64,000 nt of DNA, from NCBI RefSeq assembly GCF_012910955.1, contig NZ_WTVQ01000021.1, positions 18,651 to 82,650 of the forward strand. The letters are read 5' to 3'. The stretch's first letter is position 1. Every line of letters starts with the position of its first letter. The DNA comes from Aromatoleum diolicum. Its GTDB lineage: Bacteria > Pseudomonadota > Gammaproteobacteria > Burkholderiales > Rhodocyclaceae. Below the pieces are notes generated by a model, which was not told the DNA's origin, made no database searches, and worked only from the letters and a program-made list of their open reading frames with translations. A program made the translations under genes and the position numbers. Below are positions 38,103 to 47,320 of the stretch, piece by piece.

Positions 38103-39410
38103 GTGCCTCCCTCAGTGCCCAGTTCTGCCCGCCCTGCCTGGCTCGCCACCCTGCTCAACCGCCGGATGCTGATCTGCATCTTCACCGGCTTCTCGTCGGG
38201 CCTGCCGCTGTATCTGCTGCTGAACCTGGTACCCGCCTGGCTGAAGACCGAGGGCCTGTCGCTGAAGGCGATCGGCGCCTTCGCGCTGATCCAGTTTCCC
38301 TACACCTGGAAGTTCCTGTGGGCACCGCTGCTCGACCGCTTCGGCATCCTGCCCTGGCTGGGCCGGCGGCGCAGCTGGATGCTGGTGTCGCAGTTGGGCC
38401 TCGTCGCGACGATCGCGTGGCTCGGCCAGCTGTCGCCGGTGGACAACCTGTCGCTGGTGGTCGGCCTGACGGCGATGGTGGCCCTGCTGTCGGCGACGCT
38501 GGACATCGCGCTCGATGCGTTCCGGCGCGAGCTGCTGCCGGAAATCGAACTCGGGCTGGGCAATGCGATCCACGTGAACGCCTACCGCATCGCCGGGCTG
38601 GTGCCGGGTTCGCTGTCGCTGATCCTCGCCGACCGCCTGCCGTGGAGCCTGGTGTTCCTGATCACCGCGCTGTTCATGCTGCCGGGCGTCGTGATGACAC
38701 TGATGGTGAAGGAGCCGCCGATCGCGAGCGGCGCGCCGCGCACGCTGCGCGATGCGGTGGTCGAGCCCTTCCGCGAGTTCTTCGGCCGCCACGGCGTGCG
38801 TTCCGCGCTGCTGGTGCTGGCCTTCCTGTTCCTGTACAAGCTCGGCGATTCATTGTGCACCGCGCTGGCGACGCCGTTCTACCTCGACATGGGCTTCAGC
38901 AAGACCGAGATCGGCCTGATTGCGAAGAATGCCGGGCTGTGGCCGGCGGTGATCGGCGGCATCCTCGGCGGCATCTGGATGCTGAAGCTGGGCATCAACC
39001 GCGCGCTGTGGCTGTTCGGCGTGGTGCAGGTGGTCAGCATCCTCGGCTTCGTGTGGCTCGCGGCGATCGGACCGGCGCCGTCCGATGCGGCGCGCCTGGC
39101 CGCCCTCGCGGTGGTGATCGCCGGGGAGGCCACCGGCGTCGGGCTCGGCACCACGGCCTTCGTCGCCTTCATGGCGCGCACCACGCATCCGGCCTATACC
39201 GCGACCCAGCTCGCCCTGTTCACCAGCCTGATGGCGGTGCCACGCACCTTCATCAACGCTTCGGCCGGCTGGCTGGTCGAGATGATGGGCTGGTACAACT
39301 TCTTCTGGGCCTGCTTCTTCCTTGCCATTCCGGGCATGCTGCTGTTGCTCAAGGTTGCGCCGTGGAACGGCGAGGCCCGCGCGATTGCCGCAGCACCCGG
39401 CCGCGCCTGA
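38103..39410 (+). CDS. ampG: AmpG-like MFS permease
   Basis: 435 residues, GTG start at 38103. About twelve membrane spans; the N-terminal GFSSGLPLYLLLNLVPAWLKTEGLSLKAIG and WAPLLDRF match the AmpG family of muropeptide permeases, which import anhydro-muropeptides for cell wall recycling. The 435-residue length is shorter than the Enterobacterial 491-residue form but typical of AmpG-like proteins in betaproteobacteria. Precise substrate cannot be read. Followed after 14 bases by a DNA-glycosylase gene, so the pair may be transcribed together. Confidence 0.75.
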   Translation: MPPSVPSSARPAWLATLLNRRMLICIFTGFSSGLPLYLLLNLVPAWLKTEGLSLKAIGAFALIQFPYTWKFLWAPLLDRFGILPWLGRRRSWMLVSQLGLVATIAWLGQLSPVDNLSLVVGLTAMVALLSATLDIALDAFRRELLPEIELGLGNAIHVNAYRIAGLVPGSLSLILADRLPWSLVFLITALFMLPGVVMTLMVKEPPIASGAPRTLRDAVVEPFREFFGRHGVRSALLVLAFLFLYKLGDSLCTALATPFYLDMGFSKTEIGLIAKNAGLWPAVIGGILGGIWMLKLGINRALWLFGVVQVVSILGFVWLAAIGPAPSDAARLAALAVVIAGEATGVGLGTTAFVAFMARTTHPAYTATQLALFTSLMAVPRTFINASAGWLVEMMGWYNFFWACFFLAIPGMLLLLKVAPWNGEARAIAAAPGRA

Positions 39411-39424
39411 CGGATTTTTCCTCG

Positions 39425-40153
39425 ATGAGCTCCGACACCCCCACCTCCCTGATCGCCGCCGCCCGCGCGCTGTCGCACACCGTCGACGCGATGCGCTTCG
39501 CCGCGCCGGTCAGCCACGTGTACAACCCGCTCGACTACGCCTGGGCGATCCACGAACACTACCTGCGCCGCTACGGCGCGGGACGCAAGCGCGTGGTGTT
39601 CATCGGCATGAACCCCGGCCCCTTCGGCATGGCGCAGACCGGCGTGCCCTTCGGCGAGATCGACACCGTGCGCGACTGGCTGGGGCTGGCCGGTGCGGTC
39701 GGCAAGCCCGCCACCGAGAACCCCAAGCGCCCGGTCGAAGGTTTCGCCTGCGCGCGCTCCGAAGTCAGCGGGCGACGCCTGTGGGGCCTGTTCCGCGAGC
39801 GCTTCGGCAGCGCCGAGGCCTTCTTTGCCGAGCACTTCGTCGCCAACTACTGCCCGCTTGCGTTCTTCGACGGCGGCCGCAACCTGACGCCGGACAAGCT
39901 GCCGGCCGCCGAATCGCAGCCGCTGCTCGCCGCCTGCGACGAACACCTGCGCCGCATGGTCGAGGCGCTCGCCCCCGAATGGGTGATCGGCATCGGCGCG
40001 TGGGCGGAAAACCGCGCGGCGGAAGCGCTGGCCGGCCGCGGCGTGCGCATCGGCCGCGTGCTGCACCCCAGCCCCGCAAGTCCCGCGGCCAATCGCGGCT
40101 GGTCCGAGGCGGCCAGCCGCCAGCTCGCCGAACTGGGGATCTGGGAACGCTAG
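39425..40153 (+). CDS. SMUG1-like uracil-DNA glycosylase
   Basis: 242 residues. GMNPGPFGMAQTGVPFG carries the catalytic Asn region of SMUG1, and HPSPASPAANRGW the second motif with the His-Pro-Ser and minor-groove wedge. The whole protein aligns in order with the SMUG1 family, a single-strand-selective uracil glycosylase of base excision repair that is rare in bacteria but seen in betaproteobacteria. The ATG at 39425 lies 14 bases after the permease stop with only TTTTTCCTCG ahead of it. Confidence 0.85.
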   Translation: MSSDTPTSLIAAARALSHTVDAMRFAAPVSHVYNPLDYAWAIHEHYLRRYGAGRKRVVFIGMNPGPFGMAQTGVPFGEIDTVRDWLGLAGAVGKPATENPKRPVEGFACARSEVSGRRLWGLFRERFGSAEAFFAEHFVANYCPLAFFDGGRNLTPDKLPAAESQPLLAACDEHLRRMVEALAPEWVIGIGAWAENRAAEALAGRGVRIGRVLHPSPASPAANRGWSEAASRQLAELGIWER

Positions 40154-40469
40154 TCCCGCAGGGCGATGAGCGAAGCGCGAGGCGCTATTCCGGCGAGCCG
40201 CCGTGGCTCGCGGTTCGGAGGATGTCGCCTTGGGCCCCTCCGCCCCACCGTCCGTCCTGACTCCTCGAAAGCCCGGTAGGCGCGCCTACCGAAGCCACGG
40301 TATTCCCCTCCATACGGTAGGGTGAGCTGCAATTTTTTGTTGCATGTCGGGTTTGCCTCCCCGCACCCGGTGTGACATTTTGATAACCCGTAGCAATAAA
40401 ACCCGCCCTTCATAGGGCCGCTACGACGCTCGTCGCAACGCTGTCTCACAGGTTTCTGGGGAGGGTCAG
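40154..40469. other. Intergenic region before the contractile injection locus
   Basis: A 316-base region between the glycosylase gene and the CIS operon. Besides the palindrome at 40274 it contains an AT-rich patch (40329-40410) with TTGTTG and ATAAAA-type elements where the operon promoter probably lies; spacing is not good enough to name the boxes. No gene-like frame. Confidence 0.5.
40274..40291. promoter_or_regulatory. Perfect 18-base palindrome upstream of the CIS operon
   Basis: CGGTAGGCGCGCCTACCG is perfectly symmetric; a CGGTAGG half-site repeats at 40315-40321. It lies about 180 bases before the first CIS gene and may be the operator of an unidentified dimeric regulator, or a transcript hairpin after the glycosylase gene. 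Confidence 0.45.
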
Positions 40470-41066
40470 TTGGCGTCGCATCTCGGAATTCTTGCGGTCT
40501 TGCAGGCCTTGCGCGAACGTTTGTCGATTCGCATGGCAGCGCGCCTGGGCGGCAACCCGCAGGTCGAGATCCTCGGTTCGCAGTCGCTGACCGGCACGCC
40601 GCAGCCGAATACCGACACGCTCGGCCTGTACGTGCACCGCGTCTCGGTCGATCCCTTCAGCCGCAACCGTCATCTGCCCCCTCAGCCGGGCCGCCATCTG
40701 CCGCGCCCGGAGCTGCCGGTCAATCTCCACGTGATGCTGATCGCTTGGTGCACGCATACCGAGCAGGAAATCAGCTACCTCGCGACAGCGATCCAGATCA
40801 TCGGCAGCGCGCTGTCGCTCGAAAGCGCCGACGTGAGCCTCGCCGACCCCGACTGGGGGCACGAAGACAGCGTGCAGGTGCTGCCCGAAGAGATGAGCAC
40901 CGAGGATCTGATGCGCATCTGGGACAGCCTGCCGGGCGACTACCGGCTGTCGGCGCCCTACCTGATCAAGACGGTGCGCCTCGCGCCGGATCTCGACCGT
41001 GCCGACGGGCCGCCGGTGCGTACGTTGGTGTTCCCGATGGACGAGCGCGGCGGGACGGCGCAGTGA
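40470..41066 (+). CDS. CIS cap/tail terminator protein, DUF4255 (Afp16-like)
   Basis: 198 residues, TTG start at 40470 after GGGGAGGGTCAG. GILAVLQALRERLSIR, LGLYVHRVSVDPFSRNR, LHVMLIAWCTHTEQEISYLATAIQII and the closing ARTLVFPMDE-like strand match DUF4255, the family of Afp16/Pvc16, which caps the distal end of the sheath-tube in extracellular contractile injection systems. Being first in the operon is usual in several eCIS lineages. Its stop overlaps the next start (GTGA). Confidence 0.85.
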   Translation: MASHLGILAVLQALRERLSIRMAARLGGNPQVEILGSQSLTGTPQPNTDTLGLYVHRVSVDPFSRNRHLPPQPGRHLPRPELPVNLHVMLIAWCTHTEQEISYLATAIQIIGSALSLESADVSLADPDWGHEDSVQVLPEEMSTEDLMRIWDSLPGDYRLSAPYLIKTVRLAPDLDRADGPPVRTLVFPMDERGGTAQ

Positions 41067-41824
41067 TCGTCGAGACACTCGTGCTGCATGCCAGCGATTT
41101 CATCGAATGGCTCGACGCGAGTGGTCCGCAGAATGTCGCACGGCGCGTGGTGCCGGCGCAGACGCTCGACGTGCGCCTGTCGCTGGCGCCGTCCGATCTG
41201 CAGCTGATCCACAAATCCTCCGGCACCGCACTGTGGCGCCGGCAGCCCGAGGCGCTGCGGCAGGTGATTGCGGGTGAAGCGGCACCCGCGGACCTGCTAC
41301 CGCCGGACGAGGCGCTTTTTCCGATCGCCGGCGAGGTCAGCGATCCGGCCGGGCATTTCCTGCCGCGACGCTTCTCGTTCGACGCCGGGCAGCGTACCGG
41401 TCACCGCCTGCGCCTGTTCCGCTCCGCGCTCGGCACGCGCTTCGGCAACGCCGGCGGGCTGACCGGACGCACGGAACTCGCGGACGGGACGCCGGTGGCA
41501 TGGGCCGTGCTGGAGCTGCGCGTCACGCCGCCGCTCGCCGATCCCTTGGATTTCGTCGCGCAGAGCGACGCGCACGGCGAATTCCGCCTGTCGCTGGAAC
41601 GCCTGCCGGCGCTGACGAAGGATGCCCCGGCCGAAACCTATCCCGCCAAGCTCAAAGTGCGCGCCGGGCCCGACGGCAGCGATCCGGACACCCTGCCGCA
41701 GGCCCAGGTGCGCGGCACCGGCGGCTCGCCGTTCAAACAAGAACTCGCGGTGGACATTGCGCCGGGGCGCATCGCCACCCTTGCCAGCCCGGGACGGGAT
41801 GCTCTCGTCCTGCGCTTCCCCTGA
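41063..41824 (+). CDS. CIS accessory protein with carboxypeptidase-regulatory-like domain
   Basis: 253 residues from the GTG overlapping the stop of the cap gene. N-terminal half of unknown fold (VIVETLVLHASDFIEWLDA); the C-terminal half (about 100-200) has DPLDFVAQSDAHGEFRLSLERLP, a carboxypeptidase-regulatory-like beta-sandwich pattern. No Afp counterpart is obvious to me. Context between cap and sheath genes and tight overlap imply a structural or assembly role. Weakly supported. Confidence 0.6.
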   Translation: MIVETLVLHASDFIEWLDASGPQNVARRVVPAQTLDVRLSLAPSDLQLIHKSSGTALWRRQPEALRQVIAGEAAPADLLPPDEALFPIAGEVSDPAGHFLPRRFSFDAGQRTGHRLRLFRSALGTRFGNAGGLTGRTELADGTPVAWAVLELRVTPPLADPLDFVAQSDAHGEFRLSLERLPALTKDAPAETYPAKLKVRAGPDGSDPDTLPQAQVRGTGGSPFKQELAVDIAPGRIATLASPGRDALVLRFP

Positions 41825-41853
41825 GCCGATACGCAGCCCCGAAGGAGACCGAC

Positions 41854-44034
41854 ATGCCCGAGTACCTTGCCCCTGGCGTCTTTGTGGAGGAGACGAGTTT
41901 CCGCAACAAGTCCATCGAGGGCGTCGGCACCAGTGTCGCGGCGCTGGTGGGCCCGACCCGCAGCGGACCGCTGCGCGGGGTTCCCGAAGTGATGACGAGT
42001 TACGCCGAGTTCGAGCGCATCTTCGGCGATGCGTCGGACCTCGAGATCGGCGCGGGCGGTGCGGCGGTGCTCAATCACACGGCGCACGCGGCACGCGCCT
42101 TCTTCGACAATGGTGGCAAGCAGCTCTTCGCTGCGCGCGTGGTAGCGGGCATCAATGCCGCCGGCCCCGATGCGGATGGCCTGTGGCCGAACGCGGCACT
42201 CAAGGAGGACGCGGGCAACACGGTCAAGTTCTTCAGCCGCTTCCCCGGCAAGATGGGCGAATACACGCTGGAACTGCGCTGGCGCGACAGCGAGAACCTG
42301 CTGCGCAGCGAAACGCCGAAAACCGCGAGCGGCACCAACCTGTATTTCCTCGAGGCCACCGGCGTGGCGCTCGCGGCGAAGGTGAGCGGCGCGATCGCGA
42401 ATGCCGCCTTCCCGGTGGACCTGAAGGCGATCGTGAGCCTCGATGGCGCCAATCTCGCGATCCAGGGCGCGCGCGCCGAGATCGTTTCGATGGCCGACCC
42501 GGACAATCCGGCGGACATCGCCGCCGGCCAGCTCACCGCGCTGAACCCCGCGCAGTTGCCGGCGAATGCCCGCCTGACCCGCGTTTTCGCGCGCCAGCCG
42601 GCCTCCGGCGCGCTCGCGGCGGGCACCTCGGCCGAGCTGCAGCTCGCCGAGGTGGTTGACCTGTCCGCCTACACCGGCGGCGGCGACTGGGGCGACCTGA
42701 AGGTGCTGCGCGGCACGCTCGATGCGGCCGGCGAGACCTTCACGATCACCGGCGACACGACGCTCAACCCGGGCGTCGCGGATCCGATCACGCTGCCGCT
42801 TGCGGCGCTGGCCGCGGCGCCGGGCGCGGCACGCGCGATGATCGTGCTGCGCAGCTTCGACATCGACGTGCGCAACGGCGGGCCGAACGGCGAGGTGATC
42901 TATACGTACGGCGGCCTGTCCACCGCGGCGGAGGGCGCCTCCAGCCTCGCCACCGCGCTGCCGGCAAGCCCGGCGCGGCGTGCCGAAGCCCTGAGCTCGC
43001 CGATCGCGTGCGTGCTCGGTGAGGGGGCGACCGGCGACGCCATCCAGACCGCGCTGATCACGGTGTGCGACCCCGCGGCGCTGAACCCCGGCGCGAGCTC
43101 GCTCGACGAACCGCGCTACCTGATCACGCTGACGGGCGGCAGCGACGGCGGCGAGCCGACGTCGACCGATTACGCGGGCGAAACCGACGAGATCAAGGGC
43201 AGCACCGGCCTGAAGGCGCTCGAAAGCGTCGAAGACGTGTCGATCGTGATGACGCCGGCCGCGGCGGCGTCCGACGAGGACAACCACACAGCCGTCGTGA
43301 TGGAGGTGCAGAAGCATTGCCGGCGCATGCGCTACCGCATCGGCATCGTCGATGCGCGCTCCAGCCAGAGCATCGGCGAGGTGCGCCAATTCGCCGGCCA
43401 GTTCGACGATTCGCGCCTGGCGTTGTACTACCCGTGGGTCGTGATTCCCGACCCGACCGGCGCGCGACGCCAGATCGCGGTGCCGCCGGCGGGCTTCATC
43501 GCCGGGGTGTATGCGCGCACCGATGTCGACCGCGGCGTGCACAAGGCGCCGGCCAACGAGATCGTGATGGGCGCGCTGCGCTTCGAACAGCAGATCAACA
43601 CCTTCCAGCAGGAGCTGCTCAACCCCAACGGCATCAACTGCCTGCGCTCCTTCGCCGGGCGCGGGCACCGCGTGTGGGGCGGACGCACGCTGTCGAGCGA
43701 TCCGGAATGGAAGTACGTCAATGTGCGGCGCTACTTCCTGTACCTCGAGCGCTCGATCGAGAAGTCCACGCAGTGGGCGGTGTTCGAGCCGAACGGCGAG
43801 GCGCTGTGGGCCAACATCCGCTCGAGCGTCGAGGACTTCCTGTTCAGCGAGTGGCGCAACAGCCGGCTGCTGGGCGGCACGCCGAAGGAGGCGTACTTCG
43901 TGCGCTGCGACCGCTCGACGATGACGCAGAACGACATCGACAACGGCCGCATGGTGTGCCTGGTCGGCGTCGCGGCGCTGAAGCCCGCTGAATTCGTGAT
44001 CTTCCGCATCGGCCAGAAGACCGCCGACGCCTGA
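41854..44034 (+). CDS. CIS sheath protein (Afp2-like)
   Basis: 726 residues, start ATG after GAAGGAGACC. The N-terminal PGVFVEETSFRNKSIEGV and GTSVAALVGPT and the C-terminal NPNGINCLRSF, RRYFLYLERSIEKSTQWAVFEPN, WANIRSSVEDFL and EAYFVRCD are phage/eCIS tail-sheath hallmarks. It is longer than Afp2-type sheaths, with an inserted middle region (about 115-390) that would project from the sheath surface. Polymerises around the tube and contracts. Partner of the tube at 44052. Confidence 0.92.
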   Translation: MPEYLAPGVFVEETSFRNKSIEGVGTSVAALVGPTRSGPLRGVPEVMTSYAEFERIFGDASDLEIGAGGAAVLNHTAHAARAFFDNGGKQLFAARVVAGINAAGPDADGLWPNAALKEDAGNTVKFFSRFPGKMGEYTLELRWRDSENLLRSETPKTASGTNLYFLEATGVALAAKVSGAIANAAFPVDLKAIVSLDGANLAIQGARAEIVSMADPDNPADIAAGQLTALNPAQLPANARLTRVFARQPASGALAAGTSAELQLAEVVDLSAYTGGGDWGDLKVLRGTLDAAGETFTITGDTTLNPGVADPITLPLAALAAAPGAARAMIVLRSFDIDVRNGGPNGEVIYTYGGLSTAAEGASSLATALPASPARRAEALSSPIACVLGEGATGDAIQTALITVCDPAALNPGASSLDEPRYLITLTGGSDGGEPTSTDYAGETDEIKGSTGLKALESVEDVSIVMTPAAAASDEDNHTAVVMEVQKHCRRMRYRIGIVDARSSQSIGEVRQFAGQFDDSRLALYYPWVVIPDPTGARRQIAVPPAGFIAGVYARTDVDRGVHKAPANEIVMGALRFEQQINTFQQELLNPNGINCLRSFAGRGHRVWGGRTLSSDPEWKYVNVRRYFLYLERSIEKSTQWAVFEPNGEALWANIRSSVEDFLFSEWRNSRLLGGTPKEAYFVRCDRSTMTQNDIDNGRMVCLVGVAALKPAEFVIFRIGQKTADA

Positions 44035-44051
44035 ACCCTGGAGAAAGAGTC

Positions 44052-44510
44052 ATGGCCATTCTTCGCGAAACCCCGTATTCCGCGTTCAACTTCCTGGTCG
44101 ATCTCGAGCCGGGCCAGGGCACCGAGGTGCAGGCCGGCTTCTCGGAAGTCTCCGGGCTGAATGCCGAAGTCACCGTCGCCGAATACCGCGCCGGCAACGA
44201 CCGCAGCAACTACGTGCGCAAGGTGCCGGGCATCCACAAGGCCGGCGATGTGACGCTCAAGCGCGGCGTGATCGGCGTGCAGAACCTGTACGACTGGCTG
44301 GAGAAATGCCGCACCGGCAAGATCTCCGAGGCCAAGCGCGACATCGTCATCAAGCTGCAGTCGGAGGACCGCGCCGACACCGTGCTGAGCTGGAAGCTGC
44401 GCGGCGCGATGCCGATCAAGTGGACCGGCCCGACGCTGACCGCGAAGGGCGGTGGCGACGTGGCGATGGAAGAGCTGGTGCTGTCGGTCGAGACGATCGA
44501 GCAGGAGTAG
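44052..44510 (+). CDS. CIS inner tube protein (Afp1-like)
   Basis: 152 residues, gp19/Hcp-like tail tube. The family opening MAILRETPYSAFNFLVDL, then SEVSGLNAEVTVAEYRAGND and the typical TLKRGVIGVQNLYDWL and WKLRGAMPIKWTGPTL, EELVLSVETIE at the end. Forms hexameric rings inside the sheath. GGAGAAAGAGTC precedes the ATG, 17 bases after the sheath stop. A second, divergent copy is at 46115. Confidence 0.93.
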   Translation: MAILRETPYSAFNFLVDLEPGQGTEVQAGFSEVSGLNAEVTVAEYRAGNDRSNYVRKVPGIHKAGDVTLKRGVIGVQNLYDWLEKCRTGKISEAKRDIVIKLQSEDRADTVLSWKLRGAMPIKWTGPTLTAKGGGDVAMEELVLSVETIEQE

Positions 44511-44514
44511 CCCT

Positions 44515-46122
44515 GTGCTGCTTGCCGACAAGCGGATCGAGCTCGACCCGCGCCCCGCGCCGCGACGACTGGCGCCGGTCGAGGTGGTGATGATCGGTCA
44601 CTGCCCGTCCGTCGATGGCAACGCCGAGTGGAAGCGGCTTGCGCGCGATGCGGCGGTGCTGGCGGAGATCGCGTCGCTGGGCTTCACCGCGGAAGTCACG
44701 CGGCTGCGCGCGCTCGACGATGGCACGAGCGAAGCCGCGCCCGGCGACGGCGCGTTGCAAGCGCTGTACCGCCTGCCCATCCCGATCCACTCGCTCGGCT
44801 ACTTCCAGGCGCTGTTCCCGCAGGCTTTCGATACCGACGGAGACTACCGCAGCGCGCTCGCGGGCCGCGCCGCGTGGCTGCCGGCAGCGGTGCAGGACTT
44901 CTTCGCCGGTAGCGAAACCGGCTTTCGCGACACGCGCACGCTGTGGATCATCCGCGTGCCCGAATCCGAGGGCGTACGCGCGTTCCTGCCGCAGCCCGAC
45001 GCGAAGCTGATCGAACCGTCGCAGCTCGGCGCCTTCGAGCGTGCGCTGCTGGTCGCGCGCGCCGGCATCATCGCGCTGCCGGATCTCGAACGCCTGCTGG
45101 TACCGCCAGCGCTGCCGGACATTCCGCGCGTTCGCCTGGAGAACCCCGACCCGGTGTTCCTGCCCTGCGGCACCGAGATCGACGATACGCACCGCGAGCG
45201 GCGGCATTCGAACGAGATGCCCGCCGCCAGCGCGTCGCTCCCCGCGCTCGACATCGTGCCGCCCATCGTGCGTGCGCTCGCGCGCCTGCGGCCCGACATG
45301 CAATGTCTGCTGGCGCTACCGTTCGACCTGCGTCCGCGTGACGAACTGCCCGCGCCGTCGCGCGAATTCCTCGACCATATCGCGCAGATCGCCGGCCACG
45401 CCGGCAGCGAGGCCGGCGGCGGCGAAGCGGTGACGCCGTACATCGAACTCGCCGAAAAGCTGCGCCACCTGCAGCTCGTGTGGCCCTACCTGCGCGGCGC
45501 CGAGCAGTCGCTGGGCTCGCCCTGCGGACTCATCGCCGGCATGCAGGCGCGCGTGGCGCAGCGGCACGGCGCGTGGCGTTCGATCGCCGGGCGGCCGCTG
45601 CCGGGCGTGTCGCTGCCGTGGCCGCCGGTGACGCAGCAGCAGGCGACCGCGTTGCGCGAGGCGCCGGGCGTCACGGTGCTGCTGCAGCGCGCGGGCACGC
45701 TGCAGGTCGACGACGAAGCCCTGTGCGCGCCCTGCCTGCCGGCCGCCGACCTGCGCCGCATGCGCGCCACAAGCCGCGCGCTGGAACACTGGCGCTCCGC
45801 CGAGGTGATGCGCTTCATGGGCTGGGTGCGACGCGAACTGCAGGCGCTCGGCGAGCAGTTGGTGTTCGATGTCGATCCACACGACCCGCGTCCCGAGCTC
45901 GCGCTGCGGTCTTTCTTCGGCCGCCTGCACGACGCCGGCGCCTTGCGCGGCGCGCGTCCCGAGGACGCTTACCGCATCCGCCAGCTGCCGGACGCGGAAT
46001 CGACGATCGGCTTCGAGATCGAGATCGCGCCGGCCTACCCGATCGACCGGCTGCGCATCACCTTCCTCCACGACCGCCACGCGGGCGCGGCGGACGCGCG
46101 CATCGAGGCCATTGATGGCTGA
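44515..46122 (+). CDS. Divergent second sheath-like CIS protein
   Basis: 535 residues, GTG start at 44515 four bases after the tube stop. N-terminal half novel: VVMIGHCPSVDGNAEW, then a segment of unknown fold. From about residue 400 onward RRMRATSRALEHWRSAEVMRFMGW, FDVDPHDPRPELALRSFFGRLHDAGALRGARPEDAYRIRQ and EIEIAPAYPIDRLRITF follow the layout of the sheath C-terminal handshake domain but lack the NPNG motif. Afp carries three sheath genes, and this may be the counterpart of a terminal or baseplate-proximal sheath. Called by analogy, not strong similarity. Confidence 0.6.
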   Translation: MLLADKRIELDPRPAPRRLAPVEVVMIGHCPSVDGNAEWKRLARDAAVLAEIASLGFTAEVTRLRALDDGTSEAAPGDGALQALYRLPIPIHSLGYFQALFPQAFDTDGDYRSALAGRAAWLPAAVQDFFAGSETGFRDTRTLWIIRVPESEGVRAFLPQPDAKLIEPSQLGAFERALLVARAGIIALPDLERLLVPPALPDIPRVRLENPDPVFLPCGTEIDDTHRERRHSNEMPAASASLPALDIVPPIVRALARLRPDMQCLLALPFDLRPRDELPAPSREFLDHIAQIAGHAGSEAGGGEAVTPYIELAEKLRHLQLVWPYLRGAEQSLGSPCGLIAGMQARVAQRHGAWRSIAGRPLPGVSLPWPPVTQQQATALREAPGVTVLLQRAGTLQVDDEALCAPCLPAADLRRMRATSRALEHWRSAEVMRFMGWVRRELQALGEQLVFDVDPHDPRPELALRSFFGRLHDAGALRGARPEDAYRIRQLPDAESTIGFEIEIAPAYPIDRLRITFLHDRHAGAADARIEAIDG

Positions 46123-46588
46123 ATACGCCGACACCCCGCGCGAGTTCATCCCCTTCCGCTTCCGCGTCGCCCTCTACGACGGCACGGGCGGCGGGCTGCT
46201 GTGCCGCGGCGCCTTCAGCGAGGTCTCCGGGCTGGAGGCGACGATGGCACCGAAGGCGCTGAAGGAAGGCGGGCGCAACTGGGGCGAAGTGCAGCTCGCG
46301 GGCCCGACGACCTTCGCACCGATCATCCTCAAGCGCGGCATCACCGAACTTGCGGACCTGTGGAACTGGTTCGACATGAGCACGCGCCAGGCCAACTACG
46401 CGCTGCGCGTGAGCGGCGTGATCGAGGTCTTCCATCCCGAGAAACCCGACCAGCCGCTGCTGCGCTGGCGCATCACGAACGCGCTGCCGACCAAGTTCAA
46501 GGGACCGGATCTCTCCTCGACCGCGAGCCAGGTCGCGATCGAGGAGCTGCAGCTGGTGCATGAAGGCCTCGAACTGGAACGCGGTTAA
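46115..46588 (+). CDS. Second CIS tube protein (Afp5-like)
   Basis: 157 residues. RFRVALYDGTGGGLLCRGAFSEVSGLEATMAPKALKEGG, LKRGITELADLWNWFDM, WRITNALPTKFKGPDL and AIEELQLVHEGLEL match the gp19-like tube family, with weaker identity to the copy at 44052. In Afp a second tube protein sits at the baseplate end. ATG overlaps the preceding stop by eight bases. Tandem duplication and divergence of tube genes is usual for eCIS. Confidence 0.85.
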   Translation: MAEYADTPREFIPFRFRVALYDGTGGGLLCRGAFSEVSGLEATMAPKALKEGGRNWGEVQLAGPTTFAPIILKRGITELADLWNWFDMSTRQANYALRVSGVIEVFHPEKPDQPLLRWRITNALPTKFKGPDLSSTASQVAIEELQLVHEGLELERG

Positions 46589-46600
46589 GGAGAACGGACG

Positions 46601-47320
46601 ATGCCCGCCATGCAGATCGCCCGCGCCAAGCTGATCCCGATGAACGGCGACCAGGTCGAGACCGACGAATCGAAGCACATCGAGGTGCAGTTCAACCCGG
46701 CGACGCTGCGCGTGACGCTGTCGAATACGCTGAAGGCCGACAACAAGGGCGGCAGCGGGGGCAGTGGCGCGGCGGCGCAGTACGTCGACAAGAGCGAATC
46801 GACGCTCGCGGTGGAACTGGTGTTCGACACCAGCATCGCCGCGCAGCTCGGCTCCGACAGCCGCGAGGACCGCGAGACGCTGGCCGCGAACACCGACGTG
46901 CGCACGCTCACGCGGCGCATCGCCGAAGGTTTCATGAAGCCGCAGGATGCCGACTCGAAACGGCCCAAGGCGCCCAAGCGCTGCCGTTTCCAGTGGGGCA
47001 GCTTCCAGTTCACCGGCATGCTGTCGAGCTACTCCGAGACGCTGGACTTCTTCGCCCCCGAAGGCATTCCGCTGCGCGCGACCCTCGCCCTGACCTTCAA
47101 GGAAGACCGCTACCAGTTCGCGATGGACCCCTCGGTGCAGGCCGCCGAACGCGCGCGCCCCGCCTTCGCCCCCGGCGGCGACGGCCAGAACGCCGCCAGC
47201 GCGAGCCAGTCGGCCGGCCAGAACCCGCGCGACTGGCGCGGCGTCGCCGATCTCAACCGCCTCGACAACCCGCGCTTCACGCCGCTGGGTGGCCTGTTGA
47301 TTCCGCTCGGAGACCGCTGA
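46601..47320 (+). CDS. CIS tube-baseplate adaptor (Afp7-like)
   Basis: 239 residues. HIEVQFNPATLRVTLSNT near residue 26, followed by a Gly/Ser loop and LAVELVFDTSIA, CRFQWGSFQFTGMLSSYSETLDFFAPEGIPLRATL, is typical of the CIS tube/LysM-associated family (Afp7, the adaptor linking tube to spike). The LysM domain sometimes fused at the C-terminus is replaced by a Gln/Ala-rich disordered tail ending LIPLGDR. Overlaps the start of the next small gene (TGATG). Confidence 0.85.
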   Translation: MPAMQIARAKLIPMNGDQVETDESKHIEVQFNPATLRVTLSNTLKADNKGGSGGSGAAAQYVDKSESTLAVELVFDTSIAAQLGSDSREDRETLAANTDVRTLTRRIAEGFMKPQDADSKRPKAPKRCRFQWGSFQFTGMLSSYSETLDFFAPEGIPLRATLALTFKEDRYQFAMDPSVQAAERARPAFAPGGDGQNAASASQSAGQNPRDWRGVADLNRLDNPRFTPLGGLLIPLGDR

